A stretch of 64,000 nt of DNA. Origin: Streptomyces chryseus. GTDB taxonomy: Bacteria > Actinomycetota > Actinomycetes > Streptomycetales > Streptomycetaceae. This document shows, piece by piece, positions 33,940 to 42,527 of this stretch. Location: positions 124,001-188,000 of the forward strand of contig NZ_BMVO01000007.1 in NCBI RefSeq assembly GCF_014650755.1, given 5' to 3'. A model generated the notes under the pieces. That model was not told the origin of the DNA. It saw only the letters and a list, made by a program, of their open reading frames with translations, and made no database searches. How positions within the stretch are numbered: position 1 is the stretch's first letter; every line of letters begins with the position of its first letter. The position numbers and the translations under genes were made by a program.

Positions 33940-34569
33940 TCAGCGCGGCGCGGGGGTGCGGTGGCGGCCGGCCGCCGCGGCGGCGAGACGGCCCAGCGCC
34001 TCGTCCTTCGCGCAGGGGTGCGCCCCGAGGGCGGCCTGGCGGCCCACGATCGCCCGCTCCGCCCGCATCAGCCGCCACCCCCTGCGCAGCAGGAACGGCA
34101 CCGACTTGCGCCCCTCCCGCAGATCCCGCACCAGCCGGCGGCGGAACGTCGTCGACGGACGTCCGTGCAGACAGAGCGCGTCGGCCAGCACGCCCAGTTC
34201 CTGGCAGCGCGCCACGATGTCCGCCGCGAAGATCCCCTCCGCCACGAACAACGGCGTGCGCTCGATGTCGAGCGCCTCCCGGTCCACGACGGAGCTGGTG
34301 GCGATGGAGTACACGGGGACCGTCGTACGGCCCGTACGGCACAGCTCCTCGATCGCCGCGACGGCGGCGTCCGCGTCCCACGACAGCGGGGAGTCCCAGT
34401 CGATGTCCGTGCTTCCCACCACCTGCGGGAGCGTGGGGTCGTCGGCCTCTTTGTAGAAGTCGTCGAGGCGCAGCACGGGCAGCCCCGTACGGGCGGCGAG
34501 CGACGACTTTCCGGAGCCGGAGGGCCCCGTCAGCAGGACGACGCGGGTCGGTATGGGGGATGAACTCAC
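33940..34569 (-). CDS. uridine-kinase-like P-loop NTPase
   Basis: 209 aa from GTG 34569. Walker A is G-P-S-G-S-G-K-S near residue 15, and a nearby R-L-D-D-F-Y-K is the phosphate-acceptor-side motif of uridine kinases and phosphoribulokinases. DIDWDSPLSWD follows. The start is uncertain: an in-frame ATG at 34638 preceded by GAGATG would add 23 residues. If it phosphorylates uridine it would complement the nucleoside genes in this window, but the CTACGCGCGTAG operator is absent here. Monocistronic. Confidence 0.78.
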   Translation of the reverse strand: MSSSPIPTRVVLLTGPSGSGKSSLAARTGLPVLRLDDFYKEADDPTLPQVVGSTDIDWDSPLSWDADAAVAAIEELCRTGRTTVPVYSIATSSVVDREALDIERTPLFVAEGIFAADIVARCQELGVLADALCLHGRPSTTFRRRLVRDLREGRKSVPFLLRRGWRLMRAERAIVGRQAALGAHPCAKDEALGRLAAAAAGRHRTPAPR

Positions 34570-34689
34570 GGGGAACCATTGTGCGGCATTGACCCGGTCG
34601 GGGGACCCCACCGGGAAGCCGTTGGTATCGAGCATCACATCTCAACTACGCTGCGTGGGCTCATGATTACTCACTCAGGCGGGAATCCC

Positions 34690-35103
34690 ATGGCACGTCA
34701 CTCAGGTCGCAGGTCCCAGCGGAGCGCTCTTCTGCGCGCCGGTCTGGCCGTCACCGCCGCCGGTGCGGCTCTCGCCGCGGGCGGAGGTGCGGCGCAGGCC
34801 GCCCCGGTGCCCAAGGAGGCCGGGATCGACGTTCCGCTGGAGAACTTCGACCCGGCCGCGACCGGCCGGGCCCTGACCGGCGGCCTCGGGGCCGCGACCG
34901 CCGGTGGCGTCGGCCCGGTCAAGGACTTCCACCCGAACCCGCTGGCGGGCACGGGCGTGGACCCGCTGGACAACGGCCTCGGCACGCAGGTGGCCGACTT
35001 CCAGCCGCTGAGCACGGCGGCGGTCACCGCCCCCCTCACGCAGGGCGGCGGGCTGAGGGAACTGCCGCTGGCCGGCCCGACGACGGGCCTGCTGCCGGGC
35101 TGA
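34690..35103 (+). CDS. small secreted protein, PLEN-motif family (second copy)
   Basis: 137 aa from ATG 34690. Signal peptide about 1-35 with an RRSQRS basic region and Ala-rich core ending AAQAA. The mature part opens with GIDVPLENFDP, which resembles [10 protein letters not shown] in the protein at 19024-19530. It contains two related blocks, VKDFHPNPLAGTGVDPL and VADFQPLSTAAVTAPL, and a Gly/Pro-rich end. No Cys, no sorting signal. Function unknown; surface or extracellular. Confidence 0.72.
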   Translation: MARHSGRRSQRSALLRAGLAVTAAGAALAAGGGAAQAAPVPKEAGIDVPLENFDPAATGRALTGGLGAATAGGVGPVKDFHPNPLAGTGVDPLDNGLGTQVADFQPLSTAAVTAPLTQGGGLRELPLAGPTTGLLPG

Positions 35104-35145
35104 CCGGCGCGTCGCGCTCCCCGCACGAGCGCGGCGGAACGCGCG

Positions 35146-35178
35146 GGGGCCCCGTACCGGCGAGCGGTACGGGGCCCC
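35146..35178. terminator. bidirectional terminator between secreted protein and ALDH-like gene
   Basis: A 13-bp perfect stem (35146-35158 with 35166-35178) and a 7-nt loop between convergent genes. Confidence 0.85.
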
Positions 35179-35199
35179 TGTCGTGTGGGCGTCGTCGGG

Positions 35200-36114
35200 T
35201 CAGTACGCCGAGCCGGACGCGCCCAGCGTGCCCGTCGGGTGCCAGACCGTCTTCATCTCCAGGAACGCCGTCAGGCGGTGCGTGCCGGGGTCGGCCGACC
35301 AGTCCCCGTCCACAGGCTGTGGACGCAGGACCCGCTTGAGGTTGTCCGCGGCGGCGATCTCCAGATCACGCGCCAGATCGGCGTCGGCGCCCGAGAGGTC
35401 GATCGCGTTGACGTCCTGGTGCGAGGCGAGCGGGACCGCGATCTCGCGGGTGCGCCCGGACAGGATGTTCACCACCCCGCCAGGCACGTCGGACGTGGCC
35501 AGGACCTCGCCGAGTGAGAGCGCGGGCAGCGGCGACTTCTCCGAAGCGACGACGACGGCCGTGTTGCCCGTCGCGATCACCGGGGCGATCGCCGAGACAA
35601 GGCCCAGGAAGGACGACTCCTGGGGGGCGATGACGGTGACGACGCCCGTGGGCTCCGGAGTGGAGAGGTTGAAGAACGGGCCCGCCACCGGGTTCGCGCC
35701 GCCCACGATCTGGGCGATCTTGTCGGTCCAGCCCGCGTACCAGACCCAGCGGTCGATCGCCGCTTCGACGACCTCCGCCGCCTTGGACTTGGACAGGCCC
35801 TCCGCGTGCGCCACCTCGCGGACGAACTGGCTCCTGCGGCCTTCCAGCATCTCGGCGACGCGGTAGAGGACCTGGCCGCGGTTGTACGCCGTCGCGCCCG
35901 ACCAGCCGCCGAACGCCTTGCGCGCCGCGACGACCGCGTCACGGGCGTCCTTGCGGGACGAGAGGGGGGCGTTGGCCAGCCACTTGCCCTTCCCCGCCGC
36001 GTCAGTGGCTGATGTTGCTGTGGTCACTTCGTACACCCGGCCGCTCTCGGAACGGGGGAACTTGCCCCCGACGTACAGCTTGTAGGTCTTGAGGACATTC
36101 AAGCGGTCAGACAT
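35200..36114 (-). CDS. aldehyde-dehydrogenase-like protein lacking the catalytic half
   Basis: 304 aa, versus about 480 for a full enzyme. It aligns with the NAD-binding part of ALDH (RDAVVAARKAFGGWSGATAYNRGQVLYRVAEMLE, then GVVTVIAPQESSFLGLVSAIAPVIATGNTAVV and VPGGVVNILSGRT), then diverges after about residue 220 and ends. The LELGGK Glu and the catalytic Cys are both absent. ATG 36114 overlaps the end of the full-length ALDH gene by 8 nt, so both are made from the deoC transcript. It could be a regulatory or structural partner of the active enzyme rather than a relic, because the frame is open and codon use is normal. Confidence 0.82.
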   Translation of the reverse strand: MSDRLNVLKTYKLYVGGKFPRSESGRVYEVTTATSATDAAGKGKWLANAPLSSRKDARDAVVAARKAFGGWSGATAYNRGQVLYRVAEMLEGRRSQFVREVAHAEGLSKSKAAEVVEAAIDRWVWYAGWTDKIAQIVGGANPVAGPFFNLSTPEPTGVVTVIAPQESSFLGLVSAIAPVIATGNTAVVVASEKSPLPALSLGEVLATSDVPGGVVNILSGRTREIAVPLASHQDVNAIDLSGADADLARDLEIAAADNLKRVLRPQPVDGDWSADPGTHRLTAFLEMKTVWHPTGTLGASGSAY

Positions 36115-37543
36115 CGAGGTACGCCTCCAGGCCGTGACGGCCGCCTTCGCGGCCGAAGCCCGACTCCTTGTAGCCGCCGAAGGGCGAGGTCGGGTCGAAC
36201 TTGTTGAACGTGTTGGCCCAGACGACGCCCGCGCGCAGCTTGTTCGCGACCGCGAGGATGCGCGAGCCCTTCTCCGTCCAGATGCCGGCGGACAGGCCGT
36301 ACTGGCTGTTGTTGGCCTTCGCGACGGCCTCGTCGGGCGTACGGAACGACAGCACCGAGAGCACCGGGCCGAAGATCTCGTCGCGGGCGACGGTGTGCGC
36401 CTGCGTGACGCCGGTGAAGAGCGTCGGCGCGAACCAGTACCCGGAGGAGGGCAGGTCGCACGGCGCGGACCAGCGCTCGGCGCCCTCCGCCTCTCCGGTC
36501 TCGGCGAGTGCGGTGATCCGGGCGAGCTGCTCGGCGGAGTTGATCGCGCCGATGTCGGTGTTCTTGTCCAGCGGGTCACCCAGGCGCAGCGTGGACAGCC
36601 GGCGCTTGAGGGAGTCGAGCAGCTCGTCCTGGATCGACTCCTGGACCAGCAGGCGCGAGCCCGCGCAGCAGACCTGGCCCTGGTTGAAGAAGATGCCGGT
36701 GACGATGCCCTCGACGGCCTGGTCGATGGGGGCGTCGTCGAAGACGATGTTGGCGCCCTTGCCGCCCAGCTCCAGGGTGACCTTCTTGTCCGTACCCGCG
36801 ACCTGGCGGGCGATCGCCTTGCCGACGGCCGTGGAGCCGGTGAAGGCGACCTTGTTCACGTCCGGGTGCTCGACGAGCGCGGCGCCGGCGTCCCCGTAAC
36901 CGGGCAGGATGTTGACGACGCCCTTGGGCAGGCCCGCCTGGCGGCAGATGTCCGCGAAGAAGAGCGCGGACAGCGGCGTCGTCTCGGCCGGCTTCAGCAC
37001 GACGGTGTTGCCCGTCGCGAGCGCCGGGGCGATCTTCCACGCCAGCATGAGGAGCGGGAAGTTCCACGGGATGACCTGGCCGGCGACGCCGAGCGGGCGC
37101 GGGTTGGCGCCGTACCCCGCGTGGTCGAGCTTGTCGGCCCAGCCCGCGTAGTAGAAGAAGTGCGCGGCGACCAGGGGGAGGTCCGCGTCGCGGGTCTCCT
37201 TGATCGGCTTGCCGTTGTCGAGGGTCTCCAGGACGGCCAGCTCGCGCGAGCGCTCCTGGATGATCCGCGCGATGCGGAAGAGGTACTTGGCGCGCTCGGC
37301 GCCCGGCAGCGCCGACCACTTCTCGAACGCCTTGCGGGCCGCCTTCACGGCGCGGTCGACGTCCTCGGCGCCCGCGCGGGCGACCTCGGAGAGCACTTCC
37401 TCGGTGGACGGCGAGACGGTCTTGAAGACCTTGCCGTCGGCCGCGTCGGTGAACTCGCCGTCGATGAACAGGCCGTACGACGGCGCGATGTCGACGACCG
37501 AGCGGGACTCGGGAGCGGGTGCGTACTCGAATGCGGATGCCAT
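36107..37543 (-). CDS. NAD-dependent aldehyde dehydrogenase (deoC operon)
   Basis: 478 aa, full length. NAD-binding PWNFPLLMLAWKIAPALATGNTVVLKPAE; catalytic Glu in LELGGKGANIVFDD (about 243); catalytic Cys in FFNQGQVCCAGSR (about 278); C-terminal DEIFGPVLSV and GGYKESGFGREGG. Starts 5 bp after the deoC stop. DeoC releases acetaldehyde, so oxidation to acetate is the most likely job; that is inference from the operon. The next gene is a truncated homologue. Confidence 0.92.
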   Translation of the reverse strand: MASAFEYAPAPESRSVVDIAPSYGLFIDGEFTDAADGKVFKTVSPSTEEVLSEVARAGAEDVDRAVKAARKAFEKWSALPGAERAKYLFRIARIIQERSRELAVLETLDNGKPIKETRDADLPLVAAHFFYYAGWADKLDHAGYGANPRPLGVAGQVIPWNFPLLMLAWKIAPALATGNTVVLKPAETTPLSALFFADICRQAGLPKGVVNILPGYGDAGAALVEHPDVNKVAFTGSTAVGKAIARQVAGTDKKVTLELGGKGANIVFDDAPIDQAVEGIVTGIFFNQGQVCCAGSRLLVQESIQDELLDSLKRRLSTLRLGDPLDKNTDIGAINSAEQLARITALAETGEAEGAERWSAPCDLPSSGYWFAPTLFTGVTQAHTVARDEIFGPVLSVLSFRTPDEAVAKANNSQYGLSAGIWTEKGSRILAVANKLRAGVVWANTFNKFDPTSPFGGYKESGFGREGGRHGLEAYLDV

Positions 37544-37548
37544 GGTGA

Positions 37549-38505
37549 TCAGTCCACCGTCACGTAGTCGGGACCGGAGTAACGGCCGGTGCTCAGCTTC
37601 TGCCGCTGCATCAGCAGGTCGTTCAGCAGCGAGGAGGCGCCGAAGCGGAACCATTCGTTCGTGAGCCAGTCCTCGCCGACCGTCTCGTTGACCAGCACCA
37701 GGAACTTGATCGCGTCCTTGGTGGTGCGGATGCCGCCGGCCGGCTTCACGCCGATCTGGATTCCAGTCTGCGCCTTGAAGTCGCGTACGGCCTCAAGCAT
37801 GAGCAGGGTGTTCGGCGGGGTGGCGTTCACGCCGACCTTGCCGGTGGACGTCTTGATGAAGTCCGCGCCCGCCAGCATCCCCAGCCAGGACGCGCGGCGG
37901 ATGTTGTCGTACGTCGACAGCTCGCCGGTCTCGAAGATGACCTTGAGGCGGGCCTTGTCGCCGCACTCGGCCTTCACGGCCACGATCTCCTCGTAGACCT
38001 TCAGGTAATGACCGGAGAGGAAGGCTCCGCGGTCGATCACCATGTCGATCTCGTCGGCTCCGGCGGCCACGGCGTCGCGGACGTCCGCGAGCTTCACCGG
38101 GAGCGCGGCGCGGCCGGCCGGGAAGGCGGTGGCGACCGAGGCGACCTTGATGCCCGTTCCGGCCAGGGCCTCCTTCGCGGTCTCCGCCATGTCCGGATAG
38201 ACGCAGATCGCGGCGACGCGCGGCGTCGTGCGGTCGGTCGGATCGGGATGGGCGCCCTTGGCGCAGAGCGCCCGGACCTTGCCCGGGGTGTCCGCGCCTT
38301 CGAGCGTGGTCAGGTCGATCATCGAGATGGCCAGGTCGATGGCGTACGCCTTCGACGTGGTCTTGACCGAACGGGTGCCGAGGGACGCGGCGCGCGCTTC
38401 GAGGCCGACGGTGTCTACGCCGGGCAGCCCGTGCAGGAAGCGGCGCAGCGCGCCGTCGGACGCGGTCACGTCGGCGAATGCGGGTGCAGTGGTGGGCATG
38501 GTCAC
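37549..38505 (-). CDS. deoC: deoxyribose-phosphate aldolase
   Basis: 318 aa from GTG 38505 (or 316 from ATG 38499). Cleaves 2-deoxyribose 5-phosphate to glyceraldehyde 3-phosphate and acetaldehyde. DeoC motifs: EIDMVIDRGAFLSGHY with the substrate-contact Asp, LKVIFETGEL, and the Schiff-base Lys in FIKTSTGKVGV (about 200). The second lysine region GVKPAGGIRT is present. GTG 38505 is favoured because TATGCT lies 6 nt upstream and no Shine-Dalgarno exists, i.e. leaderless. First gene of a three-gene operon with the ALDH genes. Confidence 0.95.
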   Translation of the reverse strand: MTMPTTAPAFADVTASDGALRRFLHGLPGVDTVGLEARAASLGTRSVKTTSKAYAIDLAISMIDLTTLEGADTPGKVRALCAKGAHPDPTDRTTPRVAAICVYPDMAETAKEALAGTGIKVASVATAFPAGRAALPVKLADVRDAVAAGADEIDMVIDRGAFLSGHYLKVYEEIVAVKAECGDKARLKVIFETGELSTYDNIRRASWLGMLAGADFIKTSTGKVGVNATPPNTLLMLEAVRDFKAQTGIQIGVKPAGGIRTTKDAIKFLVLVNETVGEDWLTNEWFRFGASSLLNDLLMQRQKLSTGRYSGPDYVTVD

Positions 38506-38511
38506 CAGATG

Positions 38512-38530
38512 AGCATATCTACGCGCGTAG
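38512..38530 (-). promoter_or_regulatory. operator copy 3 (CTACGCGCGTAG, 38519-38530) and leaderless promoter of deoC
   Basis: On the minus strand the palindrome is followed by one base and then TATGCT (38517-38512), which is 6 nt from GTG 38505. No Shine-Dalgarno. A repressor here would directly block the -10 region. Confidence 0.75.
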
Positions 38531-38587
38531 CTGCCTGTACACCCCCGTACCCGCCGAGCCGGTGTGACGTGAGGCAGAATCGGCCGT

Positions 38588-39235
38588 ATGACTAGCAGCC
38601 CCGGCGGATCGAACAACCCGCCCGCCGAGCCGACGTACGCCGACCGGGTCTTCCGGTCGTCCTCCGCCCTGGCCGGCGGGGTCCTGGTGCTCGCGCTGGC
38701 CGCGTGGGTCGGCGGTGACGCGCTGGTGCGCGGTCAGGGGCGTACCCCGTGGGCCGCGGTGGCCGGGCTGCTCTTCGCCGTGCCGCTGGTGGTGGCCTTC
38801 ACGCTGCGGCCCGCCGTCTTCGCCAACGACGACCGGCTGCGGATCCGCAATCCCTTCCGTACGATCACGCTGCCCTGGGCGGCGGTCGAAGGGGTACGGG
38901 CCGGTTACTCCAGCGAGGTGTTCGCGGGCGGCAGGAAGTACCAGCTGTGGGCGATCCCGGTGTCGCTGCGGCAGCGCAAGCGGGTCGCCCGGCAGCAGGC
39001 CAGACGGGCGACGGACGACCCGTACGGCCGGACGTCCGCGACCGCCGACGTCACCGACGCGCGGGCCCGCCGGGCGCCGGCCGACCAGACCGTCGACGAC
39101 CTGCGCGAGCAGGCCGAGCGGTGCGCGTCGCGGCCCGGCGCGCAGGGCGGCCCGTCGGTGCGGTGGGCGTACGAGATCATCGCGCCGTGCGTGGTGGGGG
39201 CTGTCGCGCTGGCCGTGCTCCTCGCCACGGGGTGA
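38588..39235 (+). CDS. PH-domain-containing membrane protein
   Basis: 215 aa. Two membrane helices (about 27-45 and 53-72) precede a short bacterial PH-like segment (VFANDDRLRIRNPFRTITLPWAAVEGVRAGYSSEVFAGGRKYQLWAIPVSL). A charged linker of about 70 residues leads to a third helix at the C-terminus (about 193-213). This layout is common in actinobacterial low-molecular-weight PH proteins of unknown role. Divergent from deoC, 57 bp from the operator. Confidence 0.82.
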   Translation: MTSSPGGSNNPPAEPTYADRVFRSSSALAGGVLVLALAAWVGGDALVRGQGRTPWAAVAGLLFAVPLVVAFTLRPAVFANDDRLRIRNPFRTITLPWAAVEGVRAGYSSEVFAGGRKYQLWAIPVSLRQRKRVARQQARRATDDPYGRTSATADVTDARARRAPADQTVDDLREQAERCASRPGAQGGPSVRWAYEIIAPCVVGAVALAVLLATG

Positions 39236-39287
39236 CGTTGCGTTCCGGGCTTCGGGGGCGCTGGTGGGCGTGGTCCTGGCACCGGGG

Positions 39288-40496
39288 CTACGGGGGGCCC
39301 GGCCAGATCAGTTGCGTGTAGGCGCCGAACCAGAGGGACGCCAAGGCCGTGCCGCCCAGCACCAGCGCGCCGGTGAGCCGTCGCGCGCGGGCCACGGCCA
39401 GTGCCACCGGCAGCAGCAGCGGGAAGCCGGGGACCAGGAAGCGGGCGCGGGGGAAGTAGACGCCGCCGCTGCCCAGCACGACCAGCAGCAGTACGCCGGT
39501 GAACACGAGCAGCGGCAGTGGCAGGCGCTCGGCGGCACAGAGCGCGAACAGGGCCACGGAGAGGAACAGCACCAGCGTCACCACCACCAGGTACAGGTGC
39601 GGTTTCGACTGGTAGAGCAGGAGGCGGCGCATCTCGCGCAGCGTGTCGGCCCCGCCGTCCCACTCGTTGAGCCACAGCTTCTGTACGGCGAGGTAGCCGT
39701 CCCAGCGGCCGAGCCGTACGCCCACCCAGGCGACGTAACCGGTCCACCCCAGCGGCGCGATCAGCCCGGCCGCGAGCACGGCGGGGCGTGGTCCCCTTCC
39801 CCTCCGCCACGCCTGCCACAGCGACACCGCCGCCGCCACCGAGACGGCCGCGGCGACGGCGACGCCGGTGGGGCGGGTCAGTCCGGCGAGTGCGGCGAGG
39901 GCGCCGGCCCACAGCCAGCGGCCGGCGAGGACGGCGTACAGCGACCAGGCCGTCAGTGCCGTGAACAGCGACTCCGTGTAGCCCATCCACTGGACGACGG
40001 CGACCGGCGCGCAGCCCCACAGGACGGCCAGCAGCGTGCCGGTCCGGCGTCCGTACAGCCGGTCGCCCACGGCGAAGATCCCCCAGGCGGCGACCAGGGA
40101 ACAGGCGACCGCGAGCAGCACGCCGACGCTGGCCCGCGAGCCCGGCGTGACGGCCGCGACGACCTTGATCAGGGCCGGGTAGAGCGGGAAGAACGCGAGG
40201 TTGTTGCTGTTGTGGGCGGTGCCGAGGGCGGCGTCGTACCCGCTGTCGGCGATCTCCAGATACCAGCGGGAGTCCCAGGAGGTGGCGAGGGCGGGCCACA
40301 GGCCGTGGCCCTTGAGGTGCGCCCAGTGCGCGAGCACCACGACGCCCGCGAGGCGTACGGCGACGTATCCGGCCAGGGCGGGGGCGGCCCGCCGCAGGGA
40401 CTTCGTCAGCCGGTTCCGCGTTCCTTCTTGCGGGTGCCCGGCGGCCGGAGCGGCCGTGCGGGACCGGGCGGTCGCCGGTGGTGCGGTCGGGGGCAC
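39288..40496 (-). CDS. polytopic glycosyltransferase, PIG-V/mannosyltransferase-like
   Basis: 402 aa, ten or more membrane segments. The first extracytoplasmic loop holds WDSRWYLEIADSGYD, the W-D-x-x-W/H-Y motif with catalytic Asp of the PIG-V type, then FFPLYPALIKVVA and TESLFTALTAWSLY. These GT-C enzymes use polyprenyl-phosphate sugars outside the membrane. GTG start. No Shine-Dalgarno-coupled neighbours; 150 bp of featureless DNA separate it from pmm upstream. Substrate unknown. Confidence 0.82.
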   Translation of the reverse strand: MPPTAPPATARSRTAAPAAGHPQEGTRNRLTKSLRRAAPALAGYVAVRLAGVVVLAHWAHLKGHGLWPALATSWDSRWYLEIADSGYDAALGTAHNSNNLAFFPLYPALIKVVAAVTPGSRASVGVLLAVACSLVAAWGIFAVGDRLYGRRTGTLLAVLWGCAPVAVVQWMGYTESLFTALTAWSLYAVLAGRWLWAGALAALAGLTRPTGVAVAAAVSVAAAVSLWQAWRRGRGPRPAVLAAGLIAPLGWTGYVAWVGVRLGRWDGYLAVQKLWLNEWDGGADTLREMRRLLLYQSKPHLYLVVVTLVLFLSVALFALCAAERLPLPLLVFTGVLLLVVLGSGGVYFPRARFLVPGFPLLLPVALAVARARRLTGALVLGGTALASLWFGAYTQLIWPGPP

Positions 40497-40648
40497 TGCG
40501 GCAGCTCCTGGGACTCGGCGGGGGATACCGGGTCACCCTTCCTCGCACGGTCGGCGAAGGGCACGGAGCGCTGCGTCAACTGCCGTACGCAAACCACTCG
40601 TCCGGGCGGTCGGTCCCGGGCAGGGGACCGGCCGCCCGGACGCGGTGG

Positions 40649-42301
40649 TCAGATGCCGGCGGCCGCCGACAGGTCGCGCTTGATGGCGGCGAGGATGCCC
40701 TCGGCCCGCTCCCTGACATCCGCCAGCTCGCTCGCGTCCGCGACCGGGACGACGGCCTCCAGGTAGCACTTGAGCTTGGGCTCGGTGCCGCTCGGCCGGA
40801 CGATCACGCGGGCCTTCACCTCGCCGTCCAGGTAGTACCGCAGACCGTCGGTCGGCGGCAGCCTGTCGGTGCCGCGCGTCAGGTCCTCGGCGGAGGTGAC
40901 GGTCAGTCCCGCGAGAGAGGCCGGCGGCCGGGCGCGCAGGCGGCTCATGGCGTCGGCGATCACCGTGAGGTCCTCGACCCGGACCGACAGCTGGTCGGTG
41001 GCGTGCAGACCGTGCTCGACGGCGAGGTCGTCGAGCAGGTCGAGGAGCGTACGGCCCTGGGACTTCAGCACGGACGCCAGCTCGGTGACGAGGAGCGCCG
41101 CCGTGATGCCGTCCTTGTCGCGTACGCCCTCGGGGTCGACGCAGTAGCCGAGCGCCTCCTCGTACCCGTAGCGCAGACCGTCGACGCGGGCGATCCACTT
41201 GAAGCCGGTCAGCGTCTCCTCGTACGGCAGACCCGCCGCGGCGGCGATCCGGCCGAGGAGGGACGACGACACGATCGACTCGGCGAACGTGCCGGTCGCG
41301 CCCTTGTGGACCAGGTGCGCCGCAAGCAGCGCGCCGACCTCGTCGCCGCGCAGCATCCGCCACTCGTCGGTGCCGGGCAGGGGCACGGCGACGGCGCACC
41401 GGTCGGCGTCCGGGTCGTTCGCGACGATCAGGTCCGGCCGGGCGCGGCGGGCGGTGGCGAAGGCCAGGTCCATGGCCCCCGGCTCCTCCGGGTTGGGGAA
41501 GGCGACCGTGGGGAAGTCCGGGTCCGGCTCGGCCTGCTCGGCCACGAGCACGGGCTCGGGGAACCCGGCGCGGGCGAAGGCGGCCGTCAGGACCTCCTTG
41601 CCGACGCCGTGCATGGCCGTGTAGACGACGCGGGCGGTCCGGGGGGTCCCGGCGGTGAGGACCGCGTCCGTACGGGCCAGGTACGCCTCCAGGACCTCCT
41701 CGTTGAGCGTGAACCAGCCCGTCTCGGGGCGCGGCACGTCCGCGAGGGACGCCACGGCGGCGATCTCGGCGGCGATCTCCGCGTCGGCGGGCGGCACGAT
41801 CTGCGAGCCGTCGCCGAGGTAGACCTTGTAGCCGTTGTCGCGGGGCGGGTTGTGGCTCGCGGTGACCTCGACGCCGGCGACGGCGCCCAGGTGCCTTATG
41901 GCGTAGGCGAGCACGGGGGTGGGCAGCGGGCGCGGCAGGAGGGCGGCGCGCAGACCGGCGCCGGTCATCACGGCGGCGGTGTCGCGGGCGAAGTCGGCGC
42001 TCTTGTGGCGGGCGTCGTAGCCGATGACGACGAGGCCGTCCGTCTGGCCCTTCGCCTTCAGGTACGCGGCGAGGCCGGCGGCGGCGCGGATGACCACGGC
42101 GCGGTTCATGCGCATCGGGCCGGCGCCGAGTTCGCCGCGGAGCCCGGCCGTGCCGAACTGGAGCGTGCCGGCGAACCGGTCGGCGATCTCGTTCAGGTCC
42201 TCGGCCTCGATGAGCTTGGCGAGCTCGTCGCGGGTCTCGCTGTCCGGGTCCTCGGCCAGCCAGGCCGAGGCCCGCGCGATGAGCTCCTGCTCCTGCTGCA
42301 C
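40649..42301 (-). CDS. phosphosugar mutase (phosphopentomutase/phosphomannomutase-like)
   Basis: 550 aa from GTG 42301 (GAGAGGTGG upstream). Alpha-D-phosphohexomutase superfamily: phosphoserine loop GVEVTASHNPPRDNGYKVY, metal site DPDADRCAVAVP and sugar-binding GEEALGYCVDP-like element (GYEEALGYCVDPEG). The length matches PGM2/DeoB-like mutases rather than the 450-residue ManB type. Being downstream of PNP it most likely interconverts ribose or deoxyribose 1- and 5-phosphates, linking DeoA and PNP to DeoC; activity on hexose phosphates is possible. A nested palindrome (42414-42502) separates it from PNP. Confidence 0.88.
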   Translation of the reverse strand: MQQEQELIARASAWLAEDPDSETRDELAKLIEAEDLNEIADRFAGTLQFGTAGLRGELGAGPMRMNRAVVIRAAAGLAAYLKAKGQTDGLVVIGYDARHKSADFARDTAAVMTGAGLRAALLPRPLPTPVLAYAIRHLGAVAGVEVTASHNPPRDNGYKVYLGDGSQIVPPADAEIAAEIAAVASLADVPRPETGWFTLNEEVLEAYLARTDAVLTAGTPRTARVVYTAMHGVGKEVLTAAFARAGFPEPVLVAEQAEPDPDFPTVAFPNPEEPGAMDLAFATARRARPDLIVANDPDADRCAVAVPLPGTDEWRMLRGDEVGALLAAHLVHKGATGTFAESIVSSSLLGRIAAAAGLPYEETLTGFKWIARVDGLRYGYEEALGYCVDPEGVRDKDGITAALLVTELASVLKSQGRTLLDLLDDLAVEHGLHATDQLSVRVEDLTVIADAMSRLRARPPASLAGLTVTSAEDLTRGTDRLPPTDGLRYYLDGEVKARVIVRPSGTEPKLKCYLEAVVPVADASELADVRERAEGILAAIKRDLSAAAGI

Positions 42302-42413
42302 GATGTGGTCCACCTCTCGTGTGGGGTGCGTGGTGTTGCGGTGTGCTGCGGCGGGCTTGTTCCCCCGCCCGCCCCTTCTGGAACCGCCGGACCCCGGCCG
42401 CCCCGCGGACGTG

Positions 42414-42502
42414 TCCTCGCACGCCGGACGGGCTGGATGCGCGCACCGGGCGGGAGACGTCCCGCCCGGCGGCACCCGTCCAGCCCCTCCGGCGTGCGAG
42501 GA
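42414..42502. repeat. nested inverted repeat between PNP and phosphosugar mutase genes
   Basis: Outer arms of 23 bp (42414-42436 and 42480-42502) match with one mismatch. An inner perfect 10-bp hairpin sits at 42447-42470. The outer arm contains C-G-C-A-C-G-C-C-G-G-A-C-G-G-G-C-T-G-G, which looks like the dispersed hairpin repeats common between Streptomyces genes. It could terminate, attenuate or stabilise the PNP mRNA. Confidence 0.8.
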
Positions 42503-42527
42503 GCGGGGGCCCGGCCGGGCCGGGGAA

